Below, one piece after another: positions 37,270-46,809 of a stretch of DNA of 64,000 bases. The position numbers were made by a program, and so were the translations under genes. Every line of letters begins with the position of its first letter. Positions within the stretch are counted from its first letter, which is position 1. Under the pieces are notes generated by a model. The model did not search any database and was not told where the DNA came from. It was given only the letters and a program-made list of their open reading frames with translations. Location of the stretch: positions 1-64,000 of the forward strand of contig JAAYBD010000026.1 in assembly GCA_012719035.1 (NCBI GenBank), read 5' to 3'. Source of the stretch: Clostridiales bacterium. GTDB taxonomy: Bacteria > Bacillota > Clostridia > Oscillospirales > Oscillospiraceae.

Positions 37270-40200
37270 ATGGCCGAAAAGCAATTTAAAAAGGTTCTGG
37301 TCGCCAATCGAGGCGAAATCGCAATAAGAATTTTCCGCGCCTGCAATGAGCTTGGTCTGCACACAGTGGCAATGTATTCAAATGAGGACACATTCAGTCT
37401 TTTTCGTATAAAAGCTGACGAGGCATATCTCATCGGAGAAAACAAAAGCCCTCTTGGTGCATACTTAGATATACCTTCTATAATTGACCTTGCAAAGCGC
37501 AGAGGTGTTGACGCAATCCACCCCGGTTACGGTTTTCTTTCTGAAAACGCAGATTTTGCCCGCGCCTGCGAGGAAGCGGGAATCAAATTCATAGGTCCCA
37601 GCTCGGATGTCCTTGACAAGATGGGCGACAAGCTGAACGCAAAGGCAATCGCAATCAAATGCAATGTGCCCACTATTCCGGGCTGCGCCGAGCCTTTGCG
37701 CGACAGCGATGACGCTCTTGAAAAAGCAAAAAGCTACGGCTTCCCGGTAATTCTGAAAGCTGCCGCGGGCGGCGGCGGACGCGGCATGCGCCTTTGCAAC
37801 AACGAAAGCGAAATCAAATCCGCATTTGATCTTGTAAAGAGCGAAGCAAAAAAGGCCTTTGGAAACGACGACATCTTTATCGAGAAATATCTTGTCGAGC
37901 CGAAGCATATCGAAGTCCAGATACTTGCAGACGAGCATGGCAACGTCATGCATCTCGGCGAGCGCGACTGCTCTCTCCAGCGCCGCTACCAGAAAGTAGT
38001 CGAATTTGCACCGGCATTCTCCGTCCCGCAGGAGATACGTGAAAAACTTCATGCAGACGCTGTGAAAATCGCCAAGAGCGTGGGTTACACAAATGCCGGA
38101 ACGATAGAATTCCTTGTCGACAAGGATGGCAACCATTACTTTATCGAAATGAACCCGCGTATACAGGTCGAGCACACAGTAACCGAAATGATTACAGGCA
38201 TCGACCTTGTAAGAGCGCAGATACTCATAGCTGAGGGAAAACCTCTTTCAACTCCGCTTATCGGACTTGAAAAGCAGAGCGATGTCGAGTTTAACGGCTA
38301 TTCCATCCAGTGCCGCGTTACGACCGAGGATCCGGCAAACAACTTTGCTCCCGACTGCGGAAAAATCACAGCCTACAGCACCGGCGGCAGCTTCGGCGTC
38401 CGTCTTGACGGCGGCTGTGCCGGCACAGGTGCAGTCATCTCGCCGTATTACGACTCTCTGCTTGTTAAGGTAACGAGCTGGGACAAGACTTTCGAGGGTG
38501 CATGCCGCCGCGCGCTCCGCGCAATAAACGAAACTCACGTCCGCGGCGTTAAAACAAATATTCCTTTTGTAACAAACATTCTTCATCATCAGACTTTCCA
38601 TGAAGGCAAGTGTCATACAAAGTTTATAGACGAAACCCCGATACTTTTCGATCTAAATATGTCCCGCGACCGCGCTACACGCGTTTTGAAATATATCGCG
38701 AAAATTCAGGTCGACAACCCCAATGTGGAGCGCAGGCAATACAACATTCCGCGCTTCCCGACCGTAGATTACCCCGCAAAGCCCGGACTCAAGCAGATTT
38801 TAGACAAAGACGGTCCCGATGCCGTAAAGAAATGGGTACTCGACCAGAAAAAGCTGCTTATTACCGACACAACTATGCGTGATGCGCACCAGTCGCTTCT
38901 CAGTACGCGCGTCCGCACCCGGGATATGGCAAAAGGTGCGGAAGGAACCGCTGCTATTCTTGCGGACTGCTTCTCACTTGAGATGTGGGGCGGAGCCACT
39001 TTTGACGTTGCCTACCGTTACCTCCACGAGTCGCCGTGGGAACGTCTTGACCTGCTGCGCAAGAAAATTCCGAACATTCCTTTCCAGATGCTGCTGCGCG
39101 GCGCCAACGCCGTCGGATACAAAAACTACCCCGACAACCTTATCCGCGAATTCGTCAAAGAGTCCGCCAGAAGCGGAATCGACGTCTTCCGTGTATTCGA
39201 CTCCCTTAACTGGATTCCCGGCATGGAAATCGCCATGGATGAAGTCCTGAATCAGGGCAAAATCTGCGAGGCAACCATTTGCTACACAGGCGACATACTT
39301 GACCCGAGGCGCGACAAGTATACTTTGGAATACTATGTCAATATGGCAAAAGAGCTTGAAAGACGCGGTGCCCACATAATTGCAATCAAGGATATGTCCG
39401 GACTTTTAAAGCCCTACGCTGCAAAGAAGCTTGTTACCGCGCTTAAAAACGAGGTCGGTCTGCCGATCCACCTGCATACACACGATATCAGCGGCAATCA
39501 GGTAGCCACCTATCTGATGGCAGCGGAAGCGGGCGTAGACATCGTCGATGTTGCGATTTCCTCCATGTCCTCGCTTACCAGCCAGCCCTCCATGAACGCC
39601 GTTGTCGCCGCGCTTGAGGGCAATGAACGCGATACGGGGCTCAATCTTGATGAGCTTCAGAAGCTCACAAACTATTGGTCCGACGTCCGCCTGCGCTACG
39701 AGAAATTTGACGGCGGTCTCAAGTCCCCCGTTACCGAAATCTACAAGTATGAGATACCCGGCGGACAGTACACAAACCTCCAGCCTCAGGTCGAATCTCT
39801 CGGTCTTGGCTCCCGTTTCGTCGAAGTCGAGGAAATGTATGCAACTGTAAACAAAATGCTGGGCGACATCGTAAAGGTAACGCCTTCTTCCAAGATGGTC
39901 GGCGATCTTGCGATATTCATGGTACAGAATGATCTTACGCCGGAAAATATCGTCGAGCGCGGCGAAGCTCTTACATTCCCAGATTCCGTTGTGGACTACT
40001 TCAAGGGTATGATGGGTCAGCCCGCATGGGGCTTCCCCGAAGATTTGCAGAAAGTTGTGCTGAAGGGTGAAAAGCCCATCACCTGCCGTCCCGGCGAAAT
40101 ACTTGAGCCCATAGATTTCGAGGAGATACGCAAGGAAATGGAGCCTTTCATGAGTGGTGACACACCCAACATGAGAGCTATGCTCTCCTACTGCCTGTAT

Positions 40201-40698
40201 CCAAAGGTATACAAAGAATACCGCAGCCACCGCAAGGAATATGGCTACCTTATGCGTATGGGCAGTCATGTCTTCTTCAACGGTATGGCTCTCGGAGAAA
40301 CTAATAAGATCAATATCGAGGACGGAAAAACGCTTGTTATTAAATATCTCGGTCTCGGTGATCTTAACGATGACGGAACACGCAACGTACAGTTTGAGCT
40401 GAACGGTATGCGCCGCGAGGTAGCGGTTCCCGACAAAAATGCCGTATCCGCTGTAAAACAGGCAGTGCTTGCAAATCCTGAAGATAAAAGCCAGATCGGA
40501 GCCTCTATCCCCGGCGCCGTGACAAAGGTTGAAGTCAAGCCCGGCGATAAGGTAGTTGAAAATCAGGTCATCGCTGTAGTAGAGGCAATGAAGATGGAAA
40601 CCAGCGTTGTTGCCCGTATGGACGGCACAGTTGACGAAATTTTCGTCAAACCCGGTCAGACGGTCGTCGCGGGCGAACTGCTTGCAACCATTAAGTAA
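37270..40698 (+). CDS. pyc: Pyruvate carboxylase
   Basis: 1142 aa single-chain enzyme making oxaloacetate from pyruvate, bicarbonate and ATP. Domains in order: biotin carboxylase (about 5-455; KAAAGGGGRGMR ATP loop), carboxyltransferase of the HMG-CoA lyase fold (about 530-800; DTTMRDAHQSLLSTR, and HLHTHDISG as metal ligands), tetramerisation region, and biotin carrier domain with EAMKMETSV near 1107, whose Lys takes biotin. Length is normal. Own promoter (37163-37191) and terminator, so monocistronic. It supplies oxaloacetate for biosynthesis. Confidence 0.98.
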   Translation: MAEKQFKKVLVANRGEIAIRIFRACNELGLHTVAMYSNEDTFSLFRIKADEAYLIGENKSPLGAYLDIPSIIDLAKRRGVDAIHPGYGFLSENADFARACEEAGIKFIGPSSDVLDKMGDKLNAKAIAIKCNVPTIPGCAEPLRDSDDALEKAKSYGFPVILKAAAGGGGRGMRLCNNESEIKSAFDLVKSEAKKAFGNDDIFIEKYLVEPKHIEVQILADEHGNVMHLGERDCSLQRRYQKVVEFAPAFSVPQEIREKLHADAVKIAKSVGYTNAGTIEFLVDKDGNHYFIEMNPRIQVEHTVTEMITGIDLVRAQILIAEGKPLSTPLIGLEKQSDVEFNGYSIQCRVTTEDPANNFAPDCGKITAYSTGGSFGVRLDGGCAGTGAVISPYYDSLLVKVTSWDKTFEGACRRALRAINETHVRGVKTNIPFVTNILHHQTFHEGKCHTKFIDETPILFDLNMSRDRATRVLKYIAKIQVDNPNVERRQYNIPRFPTVDYPAKPGLKQILDKDGPDAVKKWVLDQKKLLITDTTMRDAHQSLLSTRVRTRDMAKGAEGTAAILADCFSLEMWGGATFDVAYRYLHESPWERLDLLRKKIPNIPFQMLLRGANAVGYKNYPDNLIREFVKESARSGIDVFRVFDSLNWIPGMEIAMDEVLNQGKICEATICYTGDILDPRRDKYTLEYYVNMAKELERRGAHIIAIKDMSGLLKPYAAKKLVTALKNEVGLPIHLHTHDISGNQVATYLMAAEAGVDIVDVAISSMSSLTSQPSMNAVVAALEGNERDTGLNLDELQKLTNYWSDVRLRYEKFDGGLKSPVTEIYKYEIPGGQYTNLQPQVESLGLGSRFVEVEEMYATVNKMLGDIVKVTPSSKMVGDLAIFMVQNDLTPENIVERGEALTFPDSVVDYFKGMMGQPAWGFPEDLQKVVLKGEKPITCRPGEILEPIDFEEIRKEMEPFMSGDTPNMRAMLSYCLYPKVYKEYRSHRKEYGYLMRMGSHVFFNGMALGETNKINIEDGKTLVIKYLGLGDLNDDGTRNVQFELNGMRREVAVPDKNAVSAVKQAVLANPEDKSQIGASIPGAVTKVEVKPGDKVVENQVIAVVEAMKMETSVVARMDGTVDEIFVKPGQTVVAGELLATIK

Positions 40699-40732
40699 AA
40701 AATATTCTATTTAAGAATATACTAAATAAAAA

Positions 40733-40764
40733 GGGATGCTCTATTAAAAGAGCATCCTTTTTTT
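40733..40764 (+). terminator. Terminator after pyc
   Basis: An 8-bp perfect stem GGATGCTC / GAGCATCC followed by seven T. Confidence 0.92.
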
Positions 40765-40785
40765 ATCTTCCACCTGCACCGGAAA

Positions 40786-41013
40786 TTATTTAAATATGCG
40801 GCGCTTTTTCTCCCGATTCACTAATCCGCTATTATCGTAAGTATTATCACAGACGGCATCGCCGCCTGCCTTGGCAGTTTCGAGAACTCGTATATTACAT
40901 CCTTCAGCTGTTATATACATTTCTTCCGTCTCCTGCTGTGCCTGCTGCATGATTGAGATGGCTTTTGTCATAGATCGAAACAGATTCTCATACATTTCTT
41001 TATAATTTGCCAT
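40786..41013 (-). CDS. Small hypothetical protein
   Basis: 75 aa soluble protein with an amphipathic helical first half (YKEMYENLFRSMTKAISIMQQAQQETEEMY) and a Lys/Arg-rich end. AGGAG lies 10 bases before the ATG on the minus strand. It is divergent from the small XRE regulator gene, with A/T-rich palindromes between them. I do not recognise a family. Confidence 0.55.
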   Translation of the reverse strand: MANYKEMYENLFRSMTKAISIMQQAQQETEEMYITAEGCNIRVLETAKAGGDAVCDNTYDNSGLVNREKKRRIFK

Positions 41014-41163
41014 TTTTCCGCACTCCTAATCTATTATGTACTACATATATTAATTTATATTACAGATAATATTATTATGTGTGGCATAATATTTATTATA
41101 TTGGCAATAATACTAATTGTCAAGTCGTCTTGGTAAAATAATGTCTAAATGGGGTGATGGATT

Positions 41164-41409
41164 TTGAAAATTGAACACAGGGACAAATACATGAAACTCG
41201 GTCTTAGGATCGCCTATTTCAGAAAAATGAGAGGTTTGACACAGGAACAGCTTGCGGAAAAGTTAGGTAAGAGCGCAGGTTATATCGGCGCGGTTGAGGC
41301 AGTAAATGTCGAAAGGGCAATATCTCTGGATATGCTGTTTGATATTGCCGATTTATTGGGAGTGCCGGCTCACAAGTTTTTGCAGTTCGATGACGGTGAG
41401 AATGAATAA
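41164..41409 (+). CDS. XRE-family helix-turn-helix regulator
   Basis: 81 aa single-domain DNA-binding protein. The helix-turn-helix lies near residues 24-45 (LTQEQLAEKLGKSAGYIGAVEA), followed by the usual LDMLFDIADLLGVP. The TTG at 41164 follows GGGGTGATGG; an ATG at residue 11 is an alternative start. It is divergent from the 75-aa gene, and four GCGCACA-like repeats begin 3 bp past its stop codon, upstream of rpsB. Its targets are unknown; autoregulation is likely. Confidence 0.82.
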   Translation: MKIEHRDKYMKLGLRIAYFRKMRGLTQEQLAEKLGKSAGYIGAVEAVNVERAISLDMLFDIADLLGVPAHKFLQFDDGENE

Positions 41410-41411
41410 TT

Positions 41412-41498
41412 GCGCACAGCTGTTTAAAAAAACTATAAATTGCGCACAACATATATGTATAGCGCACAAGCAGATTGCAATCTTAGTCACAGCGCAAA
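41412..41498 (+). repeat. Four direct GCGCACA repeats at 30/20/30-bp spacing
   Basis: GCGCACA begins at 41412, 41442 and 41462, and GCGCAAA at 41492. The first two are preceded by AATT and the last two by A. Start-to-start distances of 30, 20 and 30 bp are near whole helix turns. The array sits between the XRE gene and the rpsB promoter, so the copies could be binding sites on one DNA face. Confidence 0.6.
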
Positions 41499-41535
41499 AA
41501 ACTATTGAAAATACTAAGAAATTTGCTAAAACGAC

Positions 41536-41564
41536 TTGTAAAATCATGCTATGTCTGTTATAAT
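41536..41564 (+). promoter_or_regulatory. Housekeeping promoter of rpsB-tsf
   Basis: TTGTAA, a 17-base spacer, TATAAT. The implied leader before rpsB is about 115 nt and ends in a strong AGGAGG. S2 leaders can be autoregulatory, but I see no motif that proves it here. Confidence 0.75.
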
Positions 41565-41685
41565 ACCAAGGCATCACGCACGGAGATGGATTGTTTGACC
41601 TGTGGCCGCTTGGGAAAAACCCTTTTGCAGCTGGGAAAACAAGTTGAAATCTCCGGAGGAAAAAACAAAATCAGGAGGAACAAAA

Positions 41686-42435
41686 ATGTCAGTAGTATCA
41701 ATGAAACAGCTTTTGGAGGCAGGCGTTCACTTCGGTCACCAGACCAGAAGATGGAACCCCAAGATGGCCGAATACATCTACATGGAGCGTAACGGCATCT
41801 ACATCATCGACCTTCAAAAAACCGTAAAGAAGCTTGAGGAGTCCTATGACTTCGTCCGCGACCTCGCTGCAAGAGGAGAGAGCATCCTCTTCGTCGGCAC
41901 AAAGAAGCAGGCTCAGGACGCAGTCCGCGAAGAAGCCATGCGCGTTGGGCAGTACTATGTCAATGCCCGCTGGCTCGGCGGAATGCTCACAAACTTTAAA
42001 ACCATGCGCACACGTATTGACCGTCTTGCGCAGCTCCGCAAGATGCAGGAGGACGGAACCTTTGACATGCTTAGCAAAAAGGAAGTTATTAAGCTAACAA
42101 ACGAAATCTCAAAGCTTGAGAAATATCTCGGCGGCGTTAAGGAAATGAAAAAGCTCCCCGGCGCTCTCTTCGTTGTTGATCCCCGCAAGGAGCACAACGC
42201 AATTGCAGAAGCACGCAAGCTTAACATCCCCATTATCGCTATCGTCGATACCAACTGCGACCCCGATGAGATTGACTATGTCATTCCCGGCAACGATGAC
42301 GCTATCCGCGCTATCCGCTTAATTTCTGCAGCTATGGCAAGCGCAGTTCAGGAAGGCCGTCAGGGACAGGACGCAGCTGTTGAAGTCAGCGCAGAGGAAA
42401 CTTCCGCCAAGGATGAAGCTCCCGCTGTAGAATGA
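41686..42435 (+). CDS. rpsB: 30S ribosomal protein S2
   Basis: 249 aa. [20 protein letters not shown] and [18 protein letters not shown] are the S2 signature. The frame is open from 41602, but AGGAGG lies 7 bases before the ATG at 41686, which gives the standard N-terminus. The C-terminal tail is acidic and Ala/Glu-rich. S2 joins the 30S subunit late and is needed for S1 binding where present. Followed by tsf, the usual order. Confidence 0.98.
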   Translation: MSVVSMKQLLEAGVHFGHQTRRWNPKMAEYIYMERNGIYIIDLQKTVKKLEESYDFVRDLAARGESILFVGTKKQAQDAVREEAMRVGQYYVNARWLGGMLTNFKTMRTRIDRLAQLRKMQEDGTFDMLSKKEVIKLTNEISKLEKYLGGVKEMKKLPGALFVVDPRKEHNAIAEARKLNIPIIAIVDTNCDPDEIDYVIPGNDDAIRAIRLISAAMASAVQEGRQGQDAAVEVSAEETSAKDEAPAVE

Positions 42436-42555
42436 TTACACACTTGAGCAGGTTGTGGATAAATTCCCTCCCTGCTCAAATGATAAAGCGTACTATACGC
42501 TTTTTATTTCGGGTGCATAGCCCGCATGAAAAAATACGAGAGGATGTAAAATATT

Positions 42556-43479
42556 ATGGCATTCACAGCACAGGATGTTAAAAATTTGCGTGAAATGACC
42601 GGCGTCGGCATGATGGACTGTAAAAAGGCTCTTAATGAGTCGGACGGAAATATTGAAAAGGCCGTTGAGTGGCTCCGCGAAAAGGGTCTTGCCGCCGCAC
42701 AGAAGAAGTCCGGACGCATCGCCGCAGAGGGCATTGCCTACGCCGAAGTTTTCGATGGAGTGGGAGTTGCCGTTGAAGTAAACGCAGAAACCGACTTTGT
42801 CGCGAAGAATGAGCTTTTCGTTGACTTTACAAAGAATATTGCACTTGTCGTCGCAAAAGAGAATCCCGCTGATTTAGACACTCTTATGGCCTGCAAGTAT
42901 CCCGGAAGCGACCTTACCGTCGAGCAGATGCAGCAGGAAAAGGTTCTTGTTATCGGTGAAAACATCAAAGTTCGCCGTTTCGTCCGTTACAGCACCGGCT
43001 TCTCCGTCCCCTATGTTCATATGGGCGGCCGTATCGGCGTTATAGTCAACATGGAGCTTTCCGAAGGTCTTGAGACTAAGGATGAGGTCGTTGAGCTTGG
43101 CAAGGATCTTGCGATGCAGATTGCCGCTATGAACCCCGCCTATCTTGACAAGAGCAATGTTGATCCTTCCATCATCGAGAAGGAAAAGGAAATCCTGATC
43201 GTTCAGGCAAAGGAAGACCCCAAAAACGCGAACAAGCCCGACAATATCATCGAAAAGATGGTCATGGGCCGCATCGGCAAGTTTTATGAGGAAAACTGCC
43301 TCCTGCAGCAGGCTTTCGTTAAGGGCGACAAGATATCTGTTGAACAGCATATCGCAGAGGTTGCAAAGTCCGTTGGTGGAAAAATCACCATCACTGCTTT
43401 CACCCGCTTTGAAAAGGGCGAGGGCATTGAGAAGAAGCAGGATGATTTCGCTTCAGAAATCGCAAGCCTTGTTAAATAG
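42556..43479 (+). CDS. tsf: Elongation factor Ts
   Basis: 307 aa guanine nucleotide exchange factor for EF-Tu. The N-terminal UBA-like part has TGVGMMDCKKALNESDGN, and the core begins EVNAETDFVAKNE. Length is usual. It lies 120 bp after rpsB in the same transcription unit and is followed by a strong terminator. Confidence 0.98.
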   Translation: MAFTAQDVKNLREMTGVGMMDCKKALNESDGNIEKAVEWLREKGLAAAQKKSGRIAAEGIAYAEVFDGVGVAVEVNAETDFVAKNELFVDFTKNIALVVAKENPADLDTLMACKYPGSDLTVEQMQQEKVLVIGENIKVRRFVRYSTGFSVPYVHMGGRIGVIVNMELSEGLETKDEVVELGKDLAMQIAAMNPAYLDKSNVDPSIIEKEKEILIVQAKEDPKNANKPDNIIEKMVMGRIGKFYEENCLLQQAFVKGDKISVEQHIAEVAKSVGGKITITAFTRFEKGEGIEKKQDDFASEIASLVK

Positions 43480-43569
43480 GACAGCCTTAAATAAAACGCA
43501 TCGGGAAAAAGCTGCTGTACAATAGGGAAACCTATTGAAGCATGCCCAAACCGATTTATACGCATAAAA

Positions 43570-43606
43570 GAACTCCGCGCACGATACGTGTGCGGAGTTC
43601 TTTTTT
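43570..43606 (+). terminator. Terminator of rpsB-tsf
   Basis: A long stem (GAACTCCGCGCACG / CGTGTGCGGAGTTC, one mismatch) with a 3-nt loop and TTTTTT. Confidence 0.93.
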
Positions 43607-43798
43607 AGTTGTCTTGCGAAAACTGCTTCTTATGATTTCCGCCAATGGGAATACCAAAGTTGAAAGCGAAGCATGAACAAGAATCTGGCAATGATTTTTA
43701 ATGGAATATTTCTCAATTATCCCATTGAGAGAGGAACCCCCTCAAATTATCCCCGGCTTCTTAGGTTCGCCGGCGTAAAATTAAGAAATAATCGCAGA

Positions 43799-43833
43799 CC
43801 AAAAAGGCAGACAGCAAATCAGCCGCCTGCCTT
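43799..43833 (-). terminator. Terminator of lipid kinase gene
   Basis: On the minus strand AAGGCAG...CTGCCTT pair through a partly mismatched stem, followed by TTTTGG. It lies about 80 bp past the kinase stop codon. The rest of 43607-43911 holds no gene that I can support. Confidence 0.65.
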
Positions 43834-43911
43834 AGTTAAAGACTCTTTCTATGCACTACAGACACCGGTGCATTTTTTGCACAACAAACAAACTGCCCTC
43901 AAAATACGCAC

Positions 43912-44799
43912 TTAAATCAGAAAGCTGATTGCAGAATGCATGTTTTCAAGCACCACCTCCTGATGAGCGCCGCCCGCTTCACCGTCACGTGTCCACTTTA
44001 CGGGTTTGTCAAAGGTGAACTTGACATGCTTGCTTTGAACCATCATGACCTGACTTCCGCTAAAATTCTGCAGCAATATAGTAGAAGCTATTTTGTTCAT
44101 TTCAATTACATTTGTGGGATTGCGTACAAGAACGACCTCGAAAAGACCATCGTTCAGCTCTATTCCCGATTTTTTAAGTTTCACAATCCCGCCCACAGAT
44201 TTTGTGTTTGAAACACTCCCGAACAGCAAGTCCGCACTGATAACACCATCGTCATACTCAACGACGGTCGGATAAGAATTCAGCTTAGGCAATTGGGACA
44301 TTCCCTGAAGTACATAGGCAAGATGACCCAAGGTCTGTTTATTCTCCCTCGGTGTCTCGTAGCTGACCTCAGTAAAGGCTCCAAAAGCCGCAATATATGT
44401 GAAATAATCGCTTTCATTGAATTTCCCGACATCCTGCTTGACCGCTTTTCCGTTCACTATGGTCTTCGCCGCCTGTACAGGGTTTCTTGGCAGATTAAGC
44501 GACGACGCCACATCATTCGCCGTCCCCTGCGGTATATACCCCAAAGGCGGCGGGGAATCGAGCTGTGCAAGACCTGCAACAGTTTCACTAAGCGTGCCGT
44601 CCCCGCCGACACATGTGACACAGTCATATTCCATTGCGTGTTTCAAAACCAGACGAGTTGCTTCCCCCGCTTCAGTAGTGTAGAAGACAGTGGGAATATA
44701 ACCGCCTCTATACAGCACCTCCATAGCGGGTCCAATGGAAAAAACGCCGTTTCCGTTGCCCGCCGCAGGATTTAATATAAGCATAAGCTTTTTGCTCAA
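43912..44799 (-). CDS. Diacylglycerol/lipid kinase (DagK/YegS family)
   Basis: 295 aa. Catalytic-domain motifs: LILNPAAGNGNG at the N-terminus, CVGGDGTLSETVAGL for ATP binding, and IPQGTANDVASSLNLP. A second beta-sandwich domain makes up the C-terminal half. Family members phosphorylate diacylglycerol or related lipids to recycle them into phospholipid synthesis. The start has GGAGGGAGTATATTG ahead of it. The leader (44800-45059) holds two hairpins and an imperfect direct repeat. Confidence 0.9.
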   Translation of the reverse strand: MSKKLMLILNPAAGNGNGVFSIGPAMEVLYRGGYIPTVFYTTEAGEATRLVLKHAMEYDCVTCVGGDGTLSETVAGLAQLDSPPPLGYIPQGTANDVASSLNLPRNPVQAAKTIVNGKAVKQDVGKFNESDYFTYIAAFGAFTEVSYETPRENKQTLGHLAYVLQGMSQLPKLNSYPTVVEYDDGVISADLLFGSVSNTKSVGGIVKLKKSGIELNDGLFEVVLVRNPTNVIEMNKIASTILLQNFSGSQVMMVQSKHVKFTFDKPVKWTRDGEAGGAHQEVVLENMHSAISFLI

Positions 44800-44856
44800 T
44801 ATACTCCCTCCAACTGCCTGCCAAAGTTTCTAACAGTTAAAATCTATTTTATTTTG

Positions 44857-44960
44857 CCTATATATCATAGCCGCAAAACGGCGTTATGATATATTTATTT
44901 AGTTAAATATAGGCCTGCCTGCAGACCTATATCATATCATCAAAACAGTGTTATAGCATA
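44857..44960. repeat. Imperfect direct repeat with two nested hairpins
   Basis: Copy one (44857-44893) and copy two (44926-44960) share CCTATAT...CAAAAC.G.GTTAT..., about 15 of 21 identical bases in the second part. Copy one folds as a hairpin (ATATATCATA with TATGATATAT, inner GCCG-CAAAA-CGGC). Between the copies ATATAGG...CCTATAT forms a second hairpin (44907-44932). The remainder of 44800-45059 is A/T-rich with nothing else identified. Confidence 0.5.
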
Positions 44961-45059
44961 AAAATCAAAAAGAACCCATCGTTATTATATATTTATCACA
45001 TTGGATTGTCAAATTTTTGAATTTACATAAGTAGACATTCCTGTATAAATTACGATTTA

Positions 45060-45097
45060 AGGAGAGCCCCAATCTACAACAAAAGATTAGGTCTCTC
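45060..45097 (-). terminator. Hairpin after dipicolinate synthase operon
   Basis: GGAGAG..CCAATC pairs with GATTAGG.CTCTCC. On the minus strand it is followed by TTAAATC, so it is a weak terminator about 36 bp past the spoVFB stop. Confidence 0.5.
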
Positions 45098-45132
45098 CCC
45101 GCTTTGCTTATAAGTAATGTCCTGTACTGATT

Positions 45133-45711
45133 TCATTTTGGTCCCAGTATCACCGGTTGGAGCTGCCGACCCTCAAGCGAAGCCTCTATCGTGTCTTTCA
45201 AAAGAGCCAGCTCAGCTATCAAAGAGTTTGGTTTTCCATGAGGATCGTCTTGGCGGAAAGGTACAAAATAAATATTTTTCCGATTCAGCAATTCGCCGAT
45301 ATTTTTTGCATTAGCTCCCAGAGCATCGTTTGTCGAAACGGCGATTACAATTGGTCTGCCATTCCGCAGATGCGCCTTACATGCCATTGTGACCGTGCTG
45401 TCCGCAATTCCCGATGCAAGCTTTGCAAGAGTATTGCCTGTGCACGGTGCAACAGCCAAAACGTCAAAAAGCTTCTTAGGTCCAACGGGTTCGGCTTCTG
45501 TAATAGTGCAGATGATTTCTTTTCCGCTTATCTCCAGAAGCTGCTTTTTCACGTTCTCAGCACAGCCGAAACGGGTATCGGTTTCCGCGGCATTTTCCGA
45601 CATTATCGCCGTCATATCATAATCCCGAGACAGCTTTTCCGCTATGGGAATTATTTTATCGAAGGTGCAGTAAGAGCCGCAGATCGCAAGCCCCAGTCTT
45701 GTTTTCGGCAT
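45133..45711 (-). CDS. spoVFB: Dipicolinate synthase subunit B
   Basis: 192 aa flavoprotein-fold subunit (GLAICGSYCTFDKIIPIAEKL at the N-terminus, VLAVAPCTGNTLAKLASGI and VIAVSTNDALG later), as in SpoVFB. With subunit A it oxidises dihydrodipicolinate to dipicolinic acid, the calcium chelator of the spore core, in the mother cell. SD AGGAGG. It lies 36 bp after spoVFA. Its presence shows this lineage does not depend on the EtfA-based route some clostridia use. Confidence 0.95.
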   Translation of the reverse strand: MPKTRLGLAICGSYCTFDKIIPIAEKLSRDYDMTAIMSENAAETDTRFGCAENVKKQLLEISGKEIICTITEAEPVGPKKLFDVLAVAPCTGNTLAKLASGIADSTVTMACKAHLRNGRPIVIAVSTNDALGANAKNIGELLNRKNIYFVPFRQDDPHGKPNSLIAELALLKDTIEASLEGRQLQPVILGPK

Positions 45712-45747
45712 AATATGCAGACCTCCTATATATTTGAGGGAAAACCC

Positions 45748-46614
45748 TCAAATCTCCCCTCTCTTTTCCCTCATAATATTCAAAACAGTTTCTTTTATAA
45801 TCTTGCCCGCAGTCACCGGAGCTGTTTCCGCGGGAAGTCCCAATGCCCAAATCGTGTTGATATCAAGCTCACGGGCGGCTTCAAAGTCAAAGCCTCCCGG
45901 GCGTGAAGCAAGGTCAATGCATAGCGCCCCTTTTGAAAGCAGCTTCAACTGGTCATAGCCCAATACACGCGACGGAACTGTGTTGATTATAGTATCAAAA
46001 CGGCCGAGTTCTTCTCCCAGTTTGCGTGTATCCAGTGCTTCGCAGTCCATAGCCCGAATATACGCCATGTCACCGGCTTTTCTCGCTGAAACGCTGACGT
46101 GCGCGCCAAGCGCTCTAAGTCGGGAAGCAAGCATTTTCCCAATACGTCCAAAACCTATAATTAATATCCGGCTGTCCCAAATGGTTATCGGAGAGTTGCG
46201 CAGCAGTACTGAAATCGTACCCTCCGCGGTTGCAAGCGCGTTAAGGGCGACAAGCTCCTCGCGCTCAAAATAATCAACAAAATCAAGTCCTAATTCTTGG
46301 GCTGTTTTTAAAATCTTATCTCCCGGCATCCCCCCGCATATTACGGTATTTTTCGGCAGCTTCCGCAGTATCTCCTCTGCATCGTGTGTAAAGGCGCTCA
46401 AAGGTGCGTTAAGGCCTCCACGCATATTCAAAACCGGCAGAGGCAAAATCACGCAATCGGCGTCCTGAGCGGCACAAACCGACAGCGCACAGCTTCTTAT
46501 TAAGTCGGCGGGCGCTTCGTCCAGAGCATAGCAGCAGATTTCATGACCTTCGGCCTCAAGCATAGCCGCAAGGCGGACAATTCGCATATCTCCGCCGATG
46601 ATTGCAAACTTCAT
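45748..46614 (-). CDS. spoVFA: Dipicolinate synthase subunit A
   Basis: 288 aa NAD(P)-binding subunit. An N-terminal dipicolinate synthase domain (about 1-110) precedes a Rossmann domain with the nucleotide loop ILIIGFGRIGKMLA near residue 150 and ALCIDLASRPGGFDF later. It starts the two-gene spoVF operon. In Bacillus this operon is under sigma-K; the upstream sequence has only a loose sigma-K-like element (CATATTATG), which I do not call. Confidence 0.95.
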   Translation of the reverse strand: MKFAIIGGDMRIVRLAAMLEAEGHEICCYALDEAPADLIRSCALSVCAAQDADCVILPLPVLNMRGGLNAPLSAFTHDAEEILRKLPKNTVICGGMPGDKILKTAQELGLDFVDYFEREELVALNALATAEGTISVLLRNSPITIWDSRILIIGFGRIGKMLASRLRALGAHVSVSARKAGDMAYIRAMDCEALDTRKLGEELGRFDTIINTVPSRVLGYDQLKLLSKGALCIDLASRPGGFDFEAARELDINTIWALGLPAETAPVTAGKIIKETVLNIMREKRGEI

Positions 46615-46747
46615 TGAACCACATCCTTCCGTGTTTCAATACATAATATGATGATTTTGAGTTTGCGTGATTAAGAAAAGTCATTGGACCTGCTTTAGCA
46701 TTTCACCTATATAATAGAAGAAATTTTAAGAAATGCAAACAAATTTG

Positions 46748-46776
46748 CTGACAATTCATGTCAAATCAAATATAAT
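46748..46776 (+). promoter_or_regulatory. Promoter of ABC exporter genes
   Basis: CTGACA, a 17-base spacer, TATAAT, 34 bp before the ATP-binding protein ATG. Confidence 0.65.
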
Positions 46777-46809
46777 GAAAAAGCAGTAAAGCTTAAACGG
46801 AGGCACCAC

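Noticed and set aside
37465..40269. Long minus-strand frames inside pyc
   Set aside because: Shadow frames caused by codon bias of the clearly real pyruvate carboxylase gene.
41040..41110. A/T palindromes between the 75-aa gene and the XRE gene as an operator
   Set aside because: ATAATATTAT-like palindromes are expected by chance in such A/T-rich sequence; no further support.
43673..43915. 80-codon frame between tsf and the lipid kinase gene
   Set aside because: No SD, poor protein character, and it runs through the terminator of the opposite-strand gene.
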